This document shows positions 36,022-48,767 of a stretch of 64,000 nucleotides of DNA, piece after piece. The position numbers and the translations under genes were made by a program. The stretch's first letter is position 1; each line of letters opens with the position of its first letter. Source of the DNA: Alnus glutinosa (taxonomy: Eukaryota > Streptophyta > Magnoliopsida > Fagales > Betulaceae); assembly GCF_958979055.1 (NCBI RefSeq), contig NC_084886.1, positions 6,061,154 through 6,125,153 on the forward strand, in the 5' to 3' direction. Under the pieces are notes generated by a model. The model did not search any database and had not been told where the DNA came from. It saw only the letters and a list, made by a program, of their open reading frames with translations.

Positions 36022-37421
36022 TGCTCTTCTTTTGTGATTGGTGAAATTTCTCCGTGGATTTTGAATTGAATTTGAGGGCTATGTAAACGGTCACATTGCT
36101 TATTCTCTTATTCTATTCTATTTTACCTTTGGCCTCACACTTTTGTTGTAACGGCAACGGCTATCTCGGCTTCTTTATCATCAATATTTACTGTTATTAT
36201 CATTAAATGGGAACACGCTGGCTCCACACAAGGAAAAAAAAAAAAAAAAAAGGCTGCACTTCTCTTCTCTAACCGGATAAAAACCACTTTATGGCTGAGA
36301 TTTAATTTTTCCGTTTAAACTTTAAAAATCCTCTCCATTTCATTAAAGTAAAATAAAATAAAGATGATATATTTTATGGTCAAAAAATATATATATATAT
36401 ATATATTGCGCATTTTATAGTGTAGTTAATGCTATGTTGGCATTTAAAATTTAATGAGGTAACAATATATACACTATTATATATGTGAAATCTAATGTGG
36501 ACCATGAAATGAAGATAATTCTATTTCACAATTCTCTACATCGGTCATGATGACTAAGCACAATGTTCTAAAAGGATTAATGTCTTTTTAATATAAAATA
36601 TTCATGTACAATCACAATCAAAGTAAATAAAAAGGGAATAAATTTGAAAAAAAGAAAATAAACAAACTTATCTACATCATCTCGTTACGTGTCAAAGAGT
36701 AATGTTATTCTTCTCATTAGATTTTCACACCAATCAATGTGATGTGTTTTAAGTAACTTCTCATATCAATCATTTAAAAAATTAAAAGTATAGCTATTTA
36801 AAACACGTCACATTAACTAATGTGAAACTAATATGAAAATCTAGCGTGAAAGATTAGCATTACTTCGTGTCAATTTTTTTTCTTTTAGCATTTTAGGGTC
36901 AGTCCAACGAGCATGTAGTAGCTTAGAATCTGCTCATGGTTTTAAGGAAAAAATCTAACACAAGGTATCTAGCACACATTATCTAGTCTTTCTTATACCA
37001 GACTATCAGAGACTCCAGTAGGAAGTGAAATAGCTCTGAGTCGAAAGATATCAGTAATAGAGGAAAGCGAACCCTCCCGCATTTTTCCCATTCAGTCCCA
37101 CGCCTTCTCTAAGAGTATCCTGATACAAGTTTGAATTATAAGGTTATAATAAATCTGGAGAAGCCTTTTCTTGTGGAGCTATATTAATCATTTGCACTTA
37201 GGCTAGATCTATTTTTTTTTTCAGAAAACTCAAATTCTTAGAACCATGGAAAATGGGTTGCTTAGAAAAAATTCAACAGAACAGGGCTTGGGGGCATCTT
37301 AAAATTCACTATTACCATGTAAGAGTGTAAGCAGCATTTCTGATGTATTTAAACTATCAAAAGTACAAATCATCATAAATTTAGTAATTAATCATCACAG
37401 GAACATGTTAAGTACCACTCT
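36022..37421. other. Promoter of the TPR-SET gene and spacer
   Basis: The left part should carry the TPR-SET promoter. A (TA)n stretch lies at about 36389-36406 and a MITE at 36698-36865. No other gene was recognised. Confidence 0.5.
36698..36865. mobile_element. Fold-back MITE
   Basis: Inverted arms: left AGTAATGTTATTCTTCTCAT with AATGTGATGTGTTTTAAGTA; right reversed AGTAATGCTAATCTTTCACG with AATGTGACGTGTTTTAAATA. It is about 168 bases with no coding content and resembles the remnant at 11200-11310. Confidence 0.65.
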
Positions 37422-37802
37422 TTAGGATCTTCTAACTTCCTGCAATTTTAAACGCTGTCCAAAACCCCACATCCATGAGCATGCATAAACCAGAATGCTG
37501 TTTTCCATGTAGAGCTGAAGAGTGATTTTCTCAAGTATGGCCAAAGTCGCTCTCCACAAATCCACTGGAAAACATCCCAAAGATACTCCAACTAGAATCA
37601 ACAAACAGGATGATTGCGACACTCCTGCCACAAAGATCGACCATTTCTCAAGGCTATATGCAGATTGAAAAAACTCCCTGCAATTTTGGCAAAGCTGCCT
37701 GTAGACATTCCCAAAATGCGGGAAGAGTATCTGGGCATCAATTCTGCGATACCTCATGCAATGAAGAGAACAGGAAAGCATTATTTCCAACTGTTGTTTC
37801 AT
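37422..37802 (-). other. Unassigned open frame downstream of APC2
   Basis: A 126-codon frame with a hydrophobic, Trp/Cys-rich second half (GVSLGCFPVDLWRATLAILE). It begins 74 bases after the APC2 stop on the same strand and probably lies in or beyond its 3' UTR. I do not recognise a family. The opposite strand has an equally long frame (37614-37856), so either, both or neither may be real. It could be the relic of a membrane-protein exon. Confidence 0.2.
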
Positions 37803-37875
37803 TTAAATCTGCAAAAAGTCTCACCAGTGCTATTGCTTAATGATTCAGAGGATTAGTTGAAATTCTATCAACTCA

Positions 37876-40800
37876 TTATTTCTTCAGAAAGTACATTCCA
37901 TCTCTTAGTTCCAACTTATCTTCAGATACTAGACCAGATAAGAAGCTCTGAAGCTGTTGGAGTGATTTATCATAAGGGGGATCAGCTACACAAAACATCT
38001 GCAGCAACGTGTTTAAAGTAATTTACTTGGCAATCATGCTATCTGTACCTAAATCAAATTATGGGGCAAGTTATAACAATTCTTACCTTGAGAGTATTAT
38101 GCATTCGATCTAATGCCATGCTTCCAAAATTTGTGAGCATCCCCATGATAAATTTCTACAAGAAAATGCCATTTAGAGTTATACATGGAACAATATGACA
38201 CTTGACAAAGTTCATCAAGATGCATAAATACATTTACATCTTCGGTTTAATCCTGATACTTGACCAAATCATTGTCCAAGGCTTGCCAAAACTGAGATGC
38301 TTACTAAATTTTCCCAAAAGCAACAAATCTAAAATCTTTTATCTCCAAGCATGCACATTTTTTTAGTGCTTTTTCCCCCCTTCTTGGGAAGTCTATTTCA
38401 AAAACTACTATTTGACAAAGTTATGATCAGCCACAGCAAAAAATGTCAAAATCTGGAAGGTTACATAACAAGAAGTCAATGCTAGAGGTTAAGGCCAGCC
38501 ATTTGCTGAGTGAAGAGAGAAAGTCCTACTCACTCCTTTTCTTTTTCTTTTTCTTTTTTTGGGCACAAATAATTCTGCTTGACCTTCTTGAGTTAGAGTA
38601 GCTTTTGATTATAGTCCTTAGTCCAAAAATGAAACACCAGACCGATACTACCCTATACATGAAAGTAAATATCCTTCAAAACAGGGCCTAATGTCTGAGT
38701 ACTTCCAAATTTATATGAGAGACAGGATCTGAAACACAATGGCCAAGTTTTTTAAACAACCCAACAACCCATTAGTGTGAATATTTAGAGTTCATCAAGA
38801 ATGCTCTAATTCGCATCACTAACCTCATAGACAGTCATTTCCTTCCGTAGTTGATCTTCGGCAGAGACGACAGACCTCTCTCCATCCTCATCACCTGCTA
38901 CAAGGTCCTCAGAACTCCCACTATTTCCACTATTCTTACTAGTTTCAATCATGCCTTCCATCAGGGTAAACACATGGTCACTAGAGTCTGCTCCAAGTGA
39001 TTCTGCAAGGATTCCCTGATTACAAAAAGGAAGGTGAATGCAATTAGTTTCCTCTTGACTCCAGTCCTTGAAGATTGTGATATTAAAAAACTTAAATGAA
39101 TACCAACTCTCTACCTGACTGAATTTTAGCCAGCGCTAACAAAGAAAAGACAAAAGGTTGACTTCCCAATCATACAATTCAAAATGACCACAAAGTCAAT
39201 AAAGAAGATTGGAGCAATCGTAAGTATAATGAGGAAAGTTGTAAGCCAAAAAGGAAATTTTCCCAAGCCATTAAATCTGACAGTGTTTTGGCTACTTAAA
39301 TCTATCGAGTGTCCAACACAAATTGATCATTCACTAATATGAGTCATTGAAATTGACAATGAGCTAGGGGTTTCCATTAAATCATTGTATGTCAAACACT
39401 ACTTGATGATAAAAAAACTTTATCAGATACCTTGCTTATCCAAAAATTTATCCTCCGATTGAGTGTGTCTACAGGTATCCCAATAGCAGCTGCAAGACTT
39501 TTAGAGGTCCAACTGAAAGTGGAAAACATCAATACAGTTACGCTATTGATGATTAGCATATAATGCATTCATATAATTCACATGGTTACCTTGTTTGCTC
39601 TTGAAATTTCATAATAATTGCTGCATGTACAGGAGCCACTGTGAACTGCACTGCCCTATCTTCAAATTGCAACTCCAACTGCACATCCACGATAAAAATA
39701 TGTAATGTTATCTGAGTGATTCAGGACAGGTGAGAGAAGGAGACCTACTTAGAGAGATATCTCAATATAGGGCATCAAATGGCATTTTATAAATTTCAAA
39801 GCACCTAACCTTTACTGTGCCCAGATTTTTCTTCCACAGAAGCTTACGAGGGGTTTTGATTTCATTAAACCTCTTTGCATAATCAGAGAGCAGCTTCTCA
39901 ACAGGATCAGGTACATTAAGGGCCTCATCCTAACAATTTTCTTCACGTTTAGTAGAGCAATAAGAATTTGTTACAAAGAAACACTTAATTATTATGAGAA
40001 CAGAAGAAATATTGATCCAAGTATGCATAGTGTTAGCAAGGGCCACAGATATAGGTATATATTACATGGTGCTTGCATTTCTCTTTTTTCATGAGAACGC
40101 AGTATACAGACACTTCATGCAGAGATGGTAGAGAAAATATGTGTAATTGCAGAGAGAATAAAAATATGCCCTCTCGTCTTAGATATCCAGCCAAGTGATG
40201 TCAACACATAACCAAGTATGCCATCATGTCTTTTCCCACTATCAATACCAATAGCAATATTGTCCAACCTACCTGGATTGTAGGCCAGAAATTTGAAGAA
40301 ATTATTGTAGCATCAAGAATATCCATGGACACTGCATTTTCCCCAAGCTCAGCCCCTAAGAATCAATTCACCCAAGGTTACTTGATTTTTATTTTTTTTT
40401 GAATAAATAGATTATTAAGATACTAAGACGACATTTTGGCACCTAATGCAGGTAGCCTATAAACTGTGATAGGGTGGTGTGGATCAAGTTTGATGGGGCG
40501 TTACCCCTTTTAAAACATGTTTGTCGAGTTTTGCAACAATTTAAACCATTCAATAGATTAAGGATATCTTATGTAAGAGATAATAAATAAAAAATATTAA
40601 TTATATGCTTCTTTCTGTCCAAAAGATGAACCTTATTTTTGGGCTCATACATGCTATACTAATCGCCATTTAGATTTAAGTAAGCACCAATTTAAGCAGA
40701 GTTTAAAGGTCATCCCTCCTCATAGTATGTCGATTTATTTGAATGATTTGGATTTGGAAAATATCTTGCCATGGAATGTTAAAATCGGCAAGCCCCCACC

Positions 40801-43800
40801 AAGCTTGACGGAATGTTGCTCTACCATAGTTTATCATAATTTTAAATTCGAAAGTTACCCGTCTGAGATGGCTGAATGGTTGCTTTTATATTGGTGTTTG
40901 TCCTCTTTGAATCTATCAGGTCATTGAGCATTATTTCGCATTTCTGCATGCTGCTCTCTCCAAAATGTATCTGCAGGATGACAGCACTAATATGAAAATT
41001 AAGGTGGGAAATTTTATCACAACAAAGGGAGCCCGTGATGTCAACTTCAACCAGAAGACCTAGTTGAACAGACTACAAGCTTCAATGAATAAACCACCTG
41101 CCTTGAGAAGTTCTAAAGTACGTATATCTGAGTCAATGTCATAATCAGATTTGTTGAGAAGCTTTTCAGCCAGCATAACACGATATTCATTGACTAGTTG
41201 GTCCTTTGAACCAATTATGCCAACAATCATCCCAAGTACATCAACCTTCCTCCGGTTCCTACTACCTTTTGATGGGTCAGCTTCGGCAGGATCAGGCTCC
41301 CAGCTGAAAAGGAACAACTCAGGGAGACATATATATCAGCAGATTAACATGGCAAGCTGAAGGGTACACTAAAATACATGTCATCCACAAACATGATAGC
41401 ATAACCATACCGTAAAGCATCGATCCATGCTTGCTTCTCATCGGTGATGAAATCATCATCAACACTAGTATTCTCTTGACTTTCTTCATCTCTATTTAAT
41501 TCTTCAAGAAGGCAATCTCCAGTATTTCCAGATATATTTGGATTTCCACCAGTCCCGCCAGTCCCGCCAGTAAGCATTGTAACAATACATTTTATTGTAT
41601 CTTTCCTTCCCCTTAAGTAGTCTCTTATTGGTTCACCAACTGCTTCAAGAAAAACACCTGCTGGGTCTATTGTTCGTAGTGCTTTGATAGTTGAGACATA
41701 TTGATGCAATATATCATTAGTTGAGGCACCAGCAGTAAGCAAACGATATCGTAGCGCTGAGATAAATGATTCAACCAGCTTAGAATGTTGTCCAGTATAT
41801 TCAAGACATTGTTTTAAATCTTCAATAGCCGGAGAGCTGTAAAATATATAGAGAAGATTTAGGAAAGGAGAAATGGATCAACGAGTCACCCAAGAATATC
41901 TGATGTCAATATCATTAGTTCTAATCATGCAACAGACAGAAAATACTGCTTTAAATAGGTATGACCTATACCCTTTCAATTTGCTATCGTAATATGGCCT
42001 AGAGAAAAGAAATGAGATTCATGTTACAGCCTTTTAAAAAGACAGTGTAATAAAGTTCATAATAGCTTCTGTGGAAAATGCATTCGTGTGATATGCAGTT
42101 TTAGTCTACATCTTACGTATTAAACAATATGCACAAATTCAAGGACAAGATCAACCTTCACATACATATCCTTGCCAGCAAAATAAAACACTAAACAGGT
42201 AAGTGAAACCTAATATAAGACTCTTCATCTCTTCAAGCTACAGAGTGATTGTTCACCCACACTGCCGAATAAGAAGGTTCAAATTAATGCCCTGTAATGC
42301 ATCAAAATTGAAGCTGAAATGTAAAATCCCTTTGAATCATATTTTATTCAAAGATATACTGGAATTTATTAAGAAATTCTCTATCACATAAGCAATGAGT
42401 CACAAAGTATCCCCCTCTATCAGTCCAACAAATTCTTCAATATAAACCACAATTCTTTTCTATATTTTTAAGATACAAGTATAGAGGTCAAAAACCACTA
42501 TAGCTATCCCTTTTAATTCTGTAATAGGAAACAAGTGAAAAAACCAGATTAAGATCACCTGTCAGGATAATCCACAATGATCTCAAATAATTTGGCTATT
42601 CTCAAATCTTGCAATGTCTCATAAGCAAAATACTCTAGCCTCAGCTGCCATCTAACAAGTCCTTCAGAGGGTGTATCAATTCCAGGATAGCATGAAGAAG
42701 GATGTGAAGCCAAAGGTGATTTTTGACCAGATGAAGGACTATCATAACTAACAGAGTCACCAAGATAAGCAAGAAGTGCACGCAAGAACTGTAGAGGTAC
42801 AGCCTGGGCAACATATCTCCGAGCATGAGGAGTCATTTATTAGTAGCATAATAATAAAACTAGAAAATAGATTGGAGGAAACAAAGAAAAGCAAAACATG
42901 GCATGAGAAACCATATTTAAGTTTACATAATCTTGCAGATGACATTGATTCTGTGCAGGAAGCACTTTTGGGCAATTACAGAAGTTCCTTTAGTCTAATC
43001 AAACTACTGCTTATGAGAAAAGGACCACTCCCTCCATCCTACAATAGATGAAAGTTTACAAACAACACATATTTTAATGACACATAGATTCTTCTTAAAA
43101 CGGCCTTAGCTAGGCCAAGAAAAGTGGTTCAAATTTGAGAAAATGTGAGTTCAAATTTAAAGGTAATATGGGAAGTTCAGAGGATAAATGCTTTCATTTC
43201 GGAAGATTTCATCTACTCTGGAACAGCCCAAAAAATAAAAGACATCTATTGTAAGACGAGGGAGTAATACATTTTGTACATGTACATATGATGAGCAAGA
43301 CGTAATTTATATCAAATACCCAAGCATATACTTTTGCACATGTACATATGACAAGCAATATGTAATTTATGTCAAGTACCCAAGCATATATTTAAACCAA
43401 ATGAAATAACATGCCCAACTGATACCACTATAAGACTTTCAACAATTGGCCAATAACCTTCCTTACATGATCGACAAGAAACCATCTATCATATGGTGTA
43501 GATCAGTAAAAGCAAAGTCAATAACTTAAAAAGTGCATAAAATTTATTAAATCACATGTACTATGCAAATGAAAACAACTTGGATAGATAAACTATTGAC
43601 AAGTTAAGACATCAATAGTTTTAATAATTGCTTTGTCGGGGGGCGGGGAGATAAGGTTACACAAAGACAACAATATAACCTGTATCCATCGTTTAATGGA
43701 CTCCAGAACAGAACTCCTGTAATCATCACCAGCCAGATTATGTACTTTAGCCTGCCATGCATACAGGAATATTTAGATGAGACCCAAAGGTGAGTTACAT

Positions 43801-46284
43801 ATAAGAAAAAAATAAAGAAGTGAGCAGATACTTGAAAAGAGACTGTACAATAGGATATTGGGAAGAAAAAAAAGAAGGAAAAGAGACAATGCGGAGGTGA
43901 ACAAAAATAAGCTGGACATGTATGACCAAAATAAAACACATACTCACCTTTAGAAGCAGAAAGATAACAGAAGCATAGGCATCTTCAGTCACAGACGTAA
44001 ATCCAAGATTTCTGAGATCACGAACAACCTTCCCAATGTTCTTCACCAATTTATTGTTCTCTGAGAACCTGACTTGGTGATAGCATTCATCAATATCCAT
44101 TTCACCAGTTCGGTAGGCAAGTTTGCTTTTTTCATCTAAATCCATGTCATCTTTTTCTTGAGATTCACTGTCACCATTAAGCTCTCCAGCCATGATTGTA
44201 CTTAACTCCTCCAACCTTCCCTTAAAATACCAGTGGAGTATCTCTAAGAACATTTGCAGAGTTTAAAAGAAATGGAAGTTACTGCCAGGGCATTGTTAGA
44301 CGAAAAGAGGGGCAAAATAAAAGCAGATATGCATGGAGTGATAAAGCTGATACACAACATAAAGCTTCTAAGAAAGACTTCCAGCCTAGATAATCAATTA
44401 TTTTTTTGATAAGCAATTCATTTCATAAAAAAGCGCAGAGGGGCGCAACCCAAGTACACGGAAAGTATACAAGAAAAAAACCAATAAGCAGAAAAAAACC
44501 ACAAATCAAGAAACTCTAATAAATTAGAAAAACAAGAACAGTTGTAAGCATCCATCCAAATAAAAGGAGTTTTGAACACAATGGTTTTTAACTTCGTCAC
44601 AATGCTCTCACAATCTTCGAAGTTTCAAGCATTGCATTCTCTCCAAATGCTTCATGTTAAGCACCGAGTAATCAACTTCCACACTTCTATAATGCAGTGG
44701 CTTTTAAACTGACCTCTTCAACAAGCCAACAACTCTACCACTCGCTGGCCATAACCCACTCAATCCCAAGAAGGCAGAAAACCAATACAGAGCATTGTTT
44801 TACTCATACATCACCCCTAGTCTCGTGTGACCTGTACTGAATGGTGGAGAACTGAGCGGTGGCAAATATATAAAAAATACACCTGGAAGAACAATCCAAG
44901 ACATAGTGAATCAAGACAACAAGGAAGGCTGCCCAACTGCATCTAGTTTCTTGATGAGTTCAGCTACACTGGTATTTCCAGAAAGTACCAGTGCCGTTCT
45001 GATATTGGTACACAAATGAACAAGGGAGGGTGGAACAAAAAGAACTTAGAATGAAAAATCTGATGGGCTTCATCTAGTAATGTGGATCCCCAAAGAACAT
45101 AGATATTAGACGCTTCTTAAAGCCTCTCCATTTCAATTATATTGCTCATGGGTACACAACGCTTTGGAAAGAAAAGCGTGATGCACATTTTCTTTCTTAG
45201 GTTTCTTACATATTTTTTTTGCAGGGCGACGGGGGAGCTGTGGTTGTGAGGGAACTCCAGAAGTAACAAAATAATTTAGATGGAGGATCATAAATCACGC
45301 TCTCAGCTTATTTTGCTCTGTACTAAGCCATCAAATAGACTGTCTACATTTATTATGGATACTGAGATGCAGAGATCAAAGCAATACCCAACCCACTAGA
45401 CATGACCCAAAGAACTTTTGGAGTTTGGACTCATAAGAAGTGAATCCATAGCATGCATCACCCCAACTTTCAGTCTATATCACATGCAAAACAAACAAAT
45501 AACAATCATTGAAAACTCAGCAAAAGCTCTAAGCTCAAGCACACTAGGAATAAGGAATTGGTCATATATTATATACCTGAAAAATGCCGAGGAAGGGTCG
45601 CCATAAGCACCGAAGACACGAGTAATTGGTACGTAGAGAAGAGACGGGCTCTCTCCGATGTCTGATCCCTGTAGGAGGGCAAAGCGTGAACCAACGACAA
45701 CAAACAGTTCTCCTTGTATAGCTTTTCCAAGCATATGTCTTCCAGAGCTTTGCACAATACCTGCTCCACTTCACCCTCGCGTGTCTGCATATATCAATAA
45801 TTCCAATTAATCAACTAATTAATTAATTAATTAAAATGGAGTAATGCTGGAGAGAGTTCAAGCTCACTTTACATAGGAGTGCGACATTACTGTAAGCATC
45901 AAAATGCCGCCAAAATTTTGACGCTCCGTTTTTCTCAAAAGTTTCCTGCAAAACTTGGAATACAGAGAGACTCATCCCTAATCTGAAGCGTGAATAACAA
46001 AAAGCAATTCACAAATCAATTTTCAATTGACATCCAGACAGTACCTCCAGTGCTCGAAGAAAGTGGTCTCGGACGAGAGAGCGGAGGCCGTGCTTGCAGA
46101 GGCCATGGACGTGATCGACGAATTCGGGGTCCACGGAGAGGTCTCCGGTACCGTTGAGGAGGGCCTCGGTGGCCGCACAGAAGCCATTGTAGCTCCCGAC
46201 GATCTCTTGGATCGAATCGTCACTGAGAGTGTCCAGAATCCCTAGGTTACGCACTAATGAAGTCGCTTCCTCCTCCGTCGCCAT
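37876..46284 (-). CDS. APC2: Anaphase-promoting complex subunit 2 (cullin-type scaffold)
   Basis: Sixteen exons: 46284-46045, 45945-45868, 45784-45577, 44243-43948, 43751-43680, 42803-42559, 41836-41411, 41303-41102, 40970-40859, 40355-40273, 39929-39810, 39678-39590, 39512-39431, 39015-38824, 38155-38087, 37998-37876. All phases agree and give 878 residues (Arabidopsis APC2 is about 865). The start MATEEEATSLVRNLGILDTL was chosen over an in-frame ATG at 46371, which would add 29 residues unlike the family. The cullin homology region includes EYRVMLAEKLLNKSDYDID, FGESSMQKCEIMLNDLIDSK and KTPRKLLWKKNLGTVKLEL. The C-terminal winged-helix APC2 domain ends LRDGMYFLKK. APC2 holds APC11 and catalyses ubiquitin transfer to cyclins and securin in the nucleus. 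Intron 8 appears to be GC-AG, and intron 3 holds a LINE. Confidence 0.95.
43271..43395. repeat. 60-bp tandem duplication in an APC2 intron
   Basis: Two diverged copies of about 60 bases, the first around GTACATGTACATATGATGAG, the second around GCACATGTACATATGACAAG, both ending ACCCAAGCATATA. Confidence 0.8.
44395..44830 (-). mobile_element. LINE 3' fragment in APC2 intron 3
   Basis: The minus strand ends with the shared LINE tail (GTATACTTTCCGTGTACTTG, GCGCCCCTCTGCGCTTTTTT, GCTTATCAAAAAAA). Upstream, a degenerate C-terminal LINE peptide is recognisable (FEDCESIVTKLKTIVFKTPF) with several stops. It is oriented as the host gene, so its poly(A) region lies within the APC2 transcript. Confidence 0.6.
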
Positions 46285-46426
46285 CACTGTCTCACACTCC
46301 TTTTGAACAAGCCTTTGGGTTTGCCGCCAGTGGTTGAGATTGAAAGGCGAAGGGAAGGTCCTGCGGTGCAATGCTCACAGTCACCGCGCACTCGGTTTCC
46401 ACTCTTATTGTATTTTCAGTATGAAT

Positions 46427-46439
46427 TTGTGAAAGAGAT
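46427..46439. repeat. Target site duplication, left copy
   Basis: TTGTGAAAGAGAT, repeated exactly at 47319-47331 after a poly(A) run. The pair brackets the inserted element. Confidence 0.85.
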
Positions 46440-47318
46440 CTACTCCAGCCTTTAGGCTGTGGAGTTTTGTTCCCCCGGTTATCCCGGTGGTGGCTGTTTT
46501 TCCCCTAGCCTCTAGAGGCTATGGTGGCTTGTTTTGTTGTGTTGGTTTTTTCTTCCTTTTCTTTTGTCAAGCAGTAAAGCCAAAAGCACGATGCTCAGCG
46601 CGGGGAAATGGCGGAGTTTAGTGTCTTCTTGCGGTGGTTTGGCCTGCTTTTCAAGGTTTTTTCTCGATTTTTTGGAGCTAGTCTACTCAACACCGGTGTT
46701 TTTCTCAAGACACGCGCCCCTTAGCCTCGTTTTCCGTTGCCGTCTGCTCCCGCTGCCGGAAGCACGTGTCATGTCATTCGTCGGAGACCGGTGCTTGGCC
46801 TGCACGCGCCAGAGAGGCTTTTGCCCTTTGGTGCGCGTGAAGGCCACGCTCCACCAATTTCTGGCCGTGCTCGTTGGGGATGGGTGCTTCGGTGGCGGAT
46901 CTACGGCTGGATGTAGCTGGGGATGGCGCGTGCTTCCCACGCGCCGCCGTCTCCGGTGGATTCCGCCCCTGTCTCTTCTGCTAGTTACTGTGTTTTTTGG
47001 TCTTTTCTGCATTGTGTTGTTGTGGATTTTCTTGTTTCTATGTACAGTCTGGCTATGTATTACTCAAATTTTATTAGAATTTTTGTTGGCTGGATGCTAG
47101 ATCGGCCCTCTTTTATTTGAGTGTAAGCGTTAATGTAAGAAAGGCCAAAATGTAATTCTAATAGGATTTGTAGTTTCTGTATAGTCAGCTGTTTTTTAAG
47201 TCAGATCCTTCTGGCTTAGAGTGTAAGGAGGTCATGTCCCTTTATTTCTCATGTTGTATGATTTGAAGCTTTTATAATAGCACATGCTATTTGTTCGAAA
47301 AAAAAAAAAAAAAAAAAA
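46440..47318 (+). mobile_element. 879-bp non-LTR retroelement with poly(A) tail and 13-bp TSD
   Basis: The element starts CTACTCCAGCCTTTAGGCTG immediately after the left TTGTGAAAGAGAT and ends TATTTGTTCG plus about 22 A, followed by the exact second copy of that 13-mer. These are hallmarks of target-primed reverse transcription. It contains one frame of 188 codons (46534-47100) without recognised domain, including a Cys/Arg-rich part (GDRCLACTRQRGFCPLVR) and a hydrophobic end. No endonuclease or reverse transcriptase is present, so it must have been mobilised in trans. An internally deleted LINE or a large SINE-like element would fit. It sits about 150 bases upstream of the APC2 start codon, in the promoter or leader region. 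Confidence 0.8.
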
Positions 47319-47331
47319 TTGTGAAAGAGAT
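47319..47331. repeat. Target site duplication, right copy
   Basis: TTGTGAAAGAGAT, identical to 46427-46439. Confidence 0.85.
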
Positions 47332-48359
47332 GATATTGTAACTTTGTTTTCATGATCAATAAATAAATAAGAAATACTGATGTCAGAAAGTTAATCTTTA
47401 GTGAAGGAAAATTTGATATATATATATATATATATGAAGATGACATGCAGCTGCTTCATCACGAACAAAGTTGTTAGGTCAAAATGTGACCATATTGTTG
47501 CGCTGACAGATTCCTTAGCACTAGTAGTTGATGCTCTATAAGAATGCTAGCAGCAGACAACCAACAATTTTCTCTAATTTAGGGAACCAAACTACCATTT
47601 TTTTTTTCTCTATATAAAAACACCTCACAACAACTTCTTTTTATCTTTCCCTATATATTAAAATAATATTTTTTACCTTTTATTTTTATTATTTTAAGAA
47701 ACCTATCTCAGCCTCTTTTCCACGCGTCACTTTCTCAATCTCACCATTCTCTCTCGCCAACCCATCAACCCACGATGCAGCTTCTGTTCATGGCGTGCAG
47801 AGGGGAGGAAACCCGCTGCCTCACCAACAAAAACTTCCTCAAAGCCGACGAGGATACTTGCCGCCTCCTCATCGTCCTCGCTAGCAAGCCCACTCAAAAT
47901 TGAGGCTACGTCTTCTTCTCTGAGGTCCAGTTCATCCTGGAAGCAGACCTTAAAGCCATCGACGGCCTTTGGAGATAGCATAGCAACAAAAAGTGCAGGT
48001 ATAGCGTGCAGAAGAGAGAGGGAAATTTTGCAAGACCCAATGATCAAATCAATTGTCTTGCAACCAACAACTTCATTGGATCGGTTTGAGCTTTGTTTCG
48101 GTTCTTTGCGTTACGGATCTGCATCGGTAGCCTCTGGCGGTTCTGGTTTCGCTTTGGCACTAACTCTGGTTTAGCTTCTGGTTCTAGTTGGGAAGGAAAG
48201 ACGATGGAAAGAAATGAGGACGGGTGAAGTGATTCAAAGGACGAGTGAAGGAGAGAGAATCAGATAGAGAGGTTTTTTTTTAATTAAAATATTGTATTGG
48301 GTAGCTACAGTGCTACCAAATGTATTGGGAAGCACTGTAGCTTCTTAAGGAGGACCCTC

Positions 48360-48540
48360 TAAAATAGGATAACTGCTGTGGCTTGAATTTTTGTGACTTT
48401 TTTTAAATTTTCCCTATTTTAGGGAACAGAACTACTTATAGGGCATCTGCTACTAGTGCTATAAGTAGTTATATTTCTTAAAATATGAAAAATTTGAAAA
48501 AAGTCACAAAAAGTCAAGCCACAATAGTTACTCAATTTTA
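48360..48540. mobile_element. Inner fold-back MITE with about 80-bp arms
   Basis: The left arm, with GCTGTGGCTTGAATTTTTGT and ATAGGATAAC, pairs with the reversed right arm, with TTGTGGCTTGACTTTTTGTG and TGAGTAAC. The turn is GGGCATCTGCTACTAGTGCT at about 48441-48460. The transcript would form one long near-perfect hairpin. Confidence 0.7.
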
Positions 48541-48637
48541 GCGGCGTCGATTGCCGAGGCCAAGCACAGAGCCACTTTGATCTGCGTGTTTGGATACTGC
48601 TCCGTGAAGAGCGCGTCGGCCAGGGGCTTCAGGTTGA
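48533..48637 (-). pseudogene. Possible captured gene fragment (HEAT-like peptide)
   Basis: The minus strand reads NLKPLADALFTEQ and then QIKVALCLASAIDAA, GC-rich and uninterrupted for about 35 codons. It resembles HEAT repeats of the PDS5 type, but the match is from memory and short. It ends where an (AG)n tract begins. Confidence 0.25.
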
Positions 48638-48721
48638 GAGAGAGAGAGAGAGAGAGAGAGGGGAGAAGAGCCATAAGAGAGCGGTAGAGACAAATGGAGA
48701 GAAAGAAGAAACTAGAAAGAC

Positions 48722-48767
<46 letters not shown>
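48637..48767. repeat. Two (GA)n microsatellites
   Basis: Runs of GA dinucleotides at about 48637-48661 and 48728-48767, separated by a purine-rich spacer. Confidence 0.9.

Noticed and set aside
41096..41097. Canonical GT donor for APC2 intron 8
   Set aside because: Using it adds four bases and destroys the frame of all downstream exons; the GC donor four bases upstream restores the conserved junction.
46285..46371. Upstream in-frame ATG for APC2
   Set aside because: The added 29 residues have no counterpart in the family, and the MATEEE start matches the expected N-terminus.
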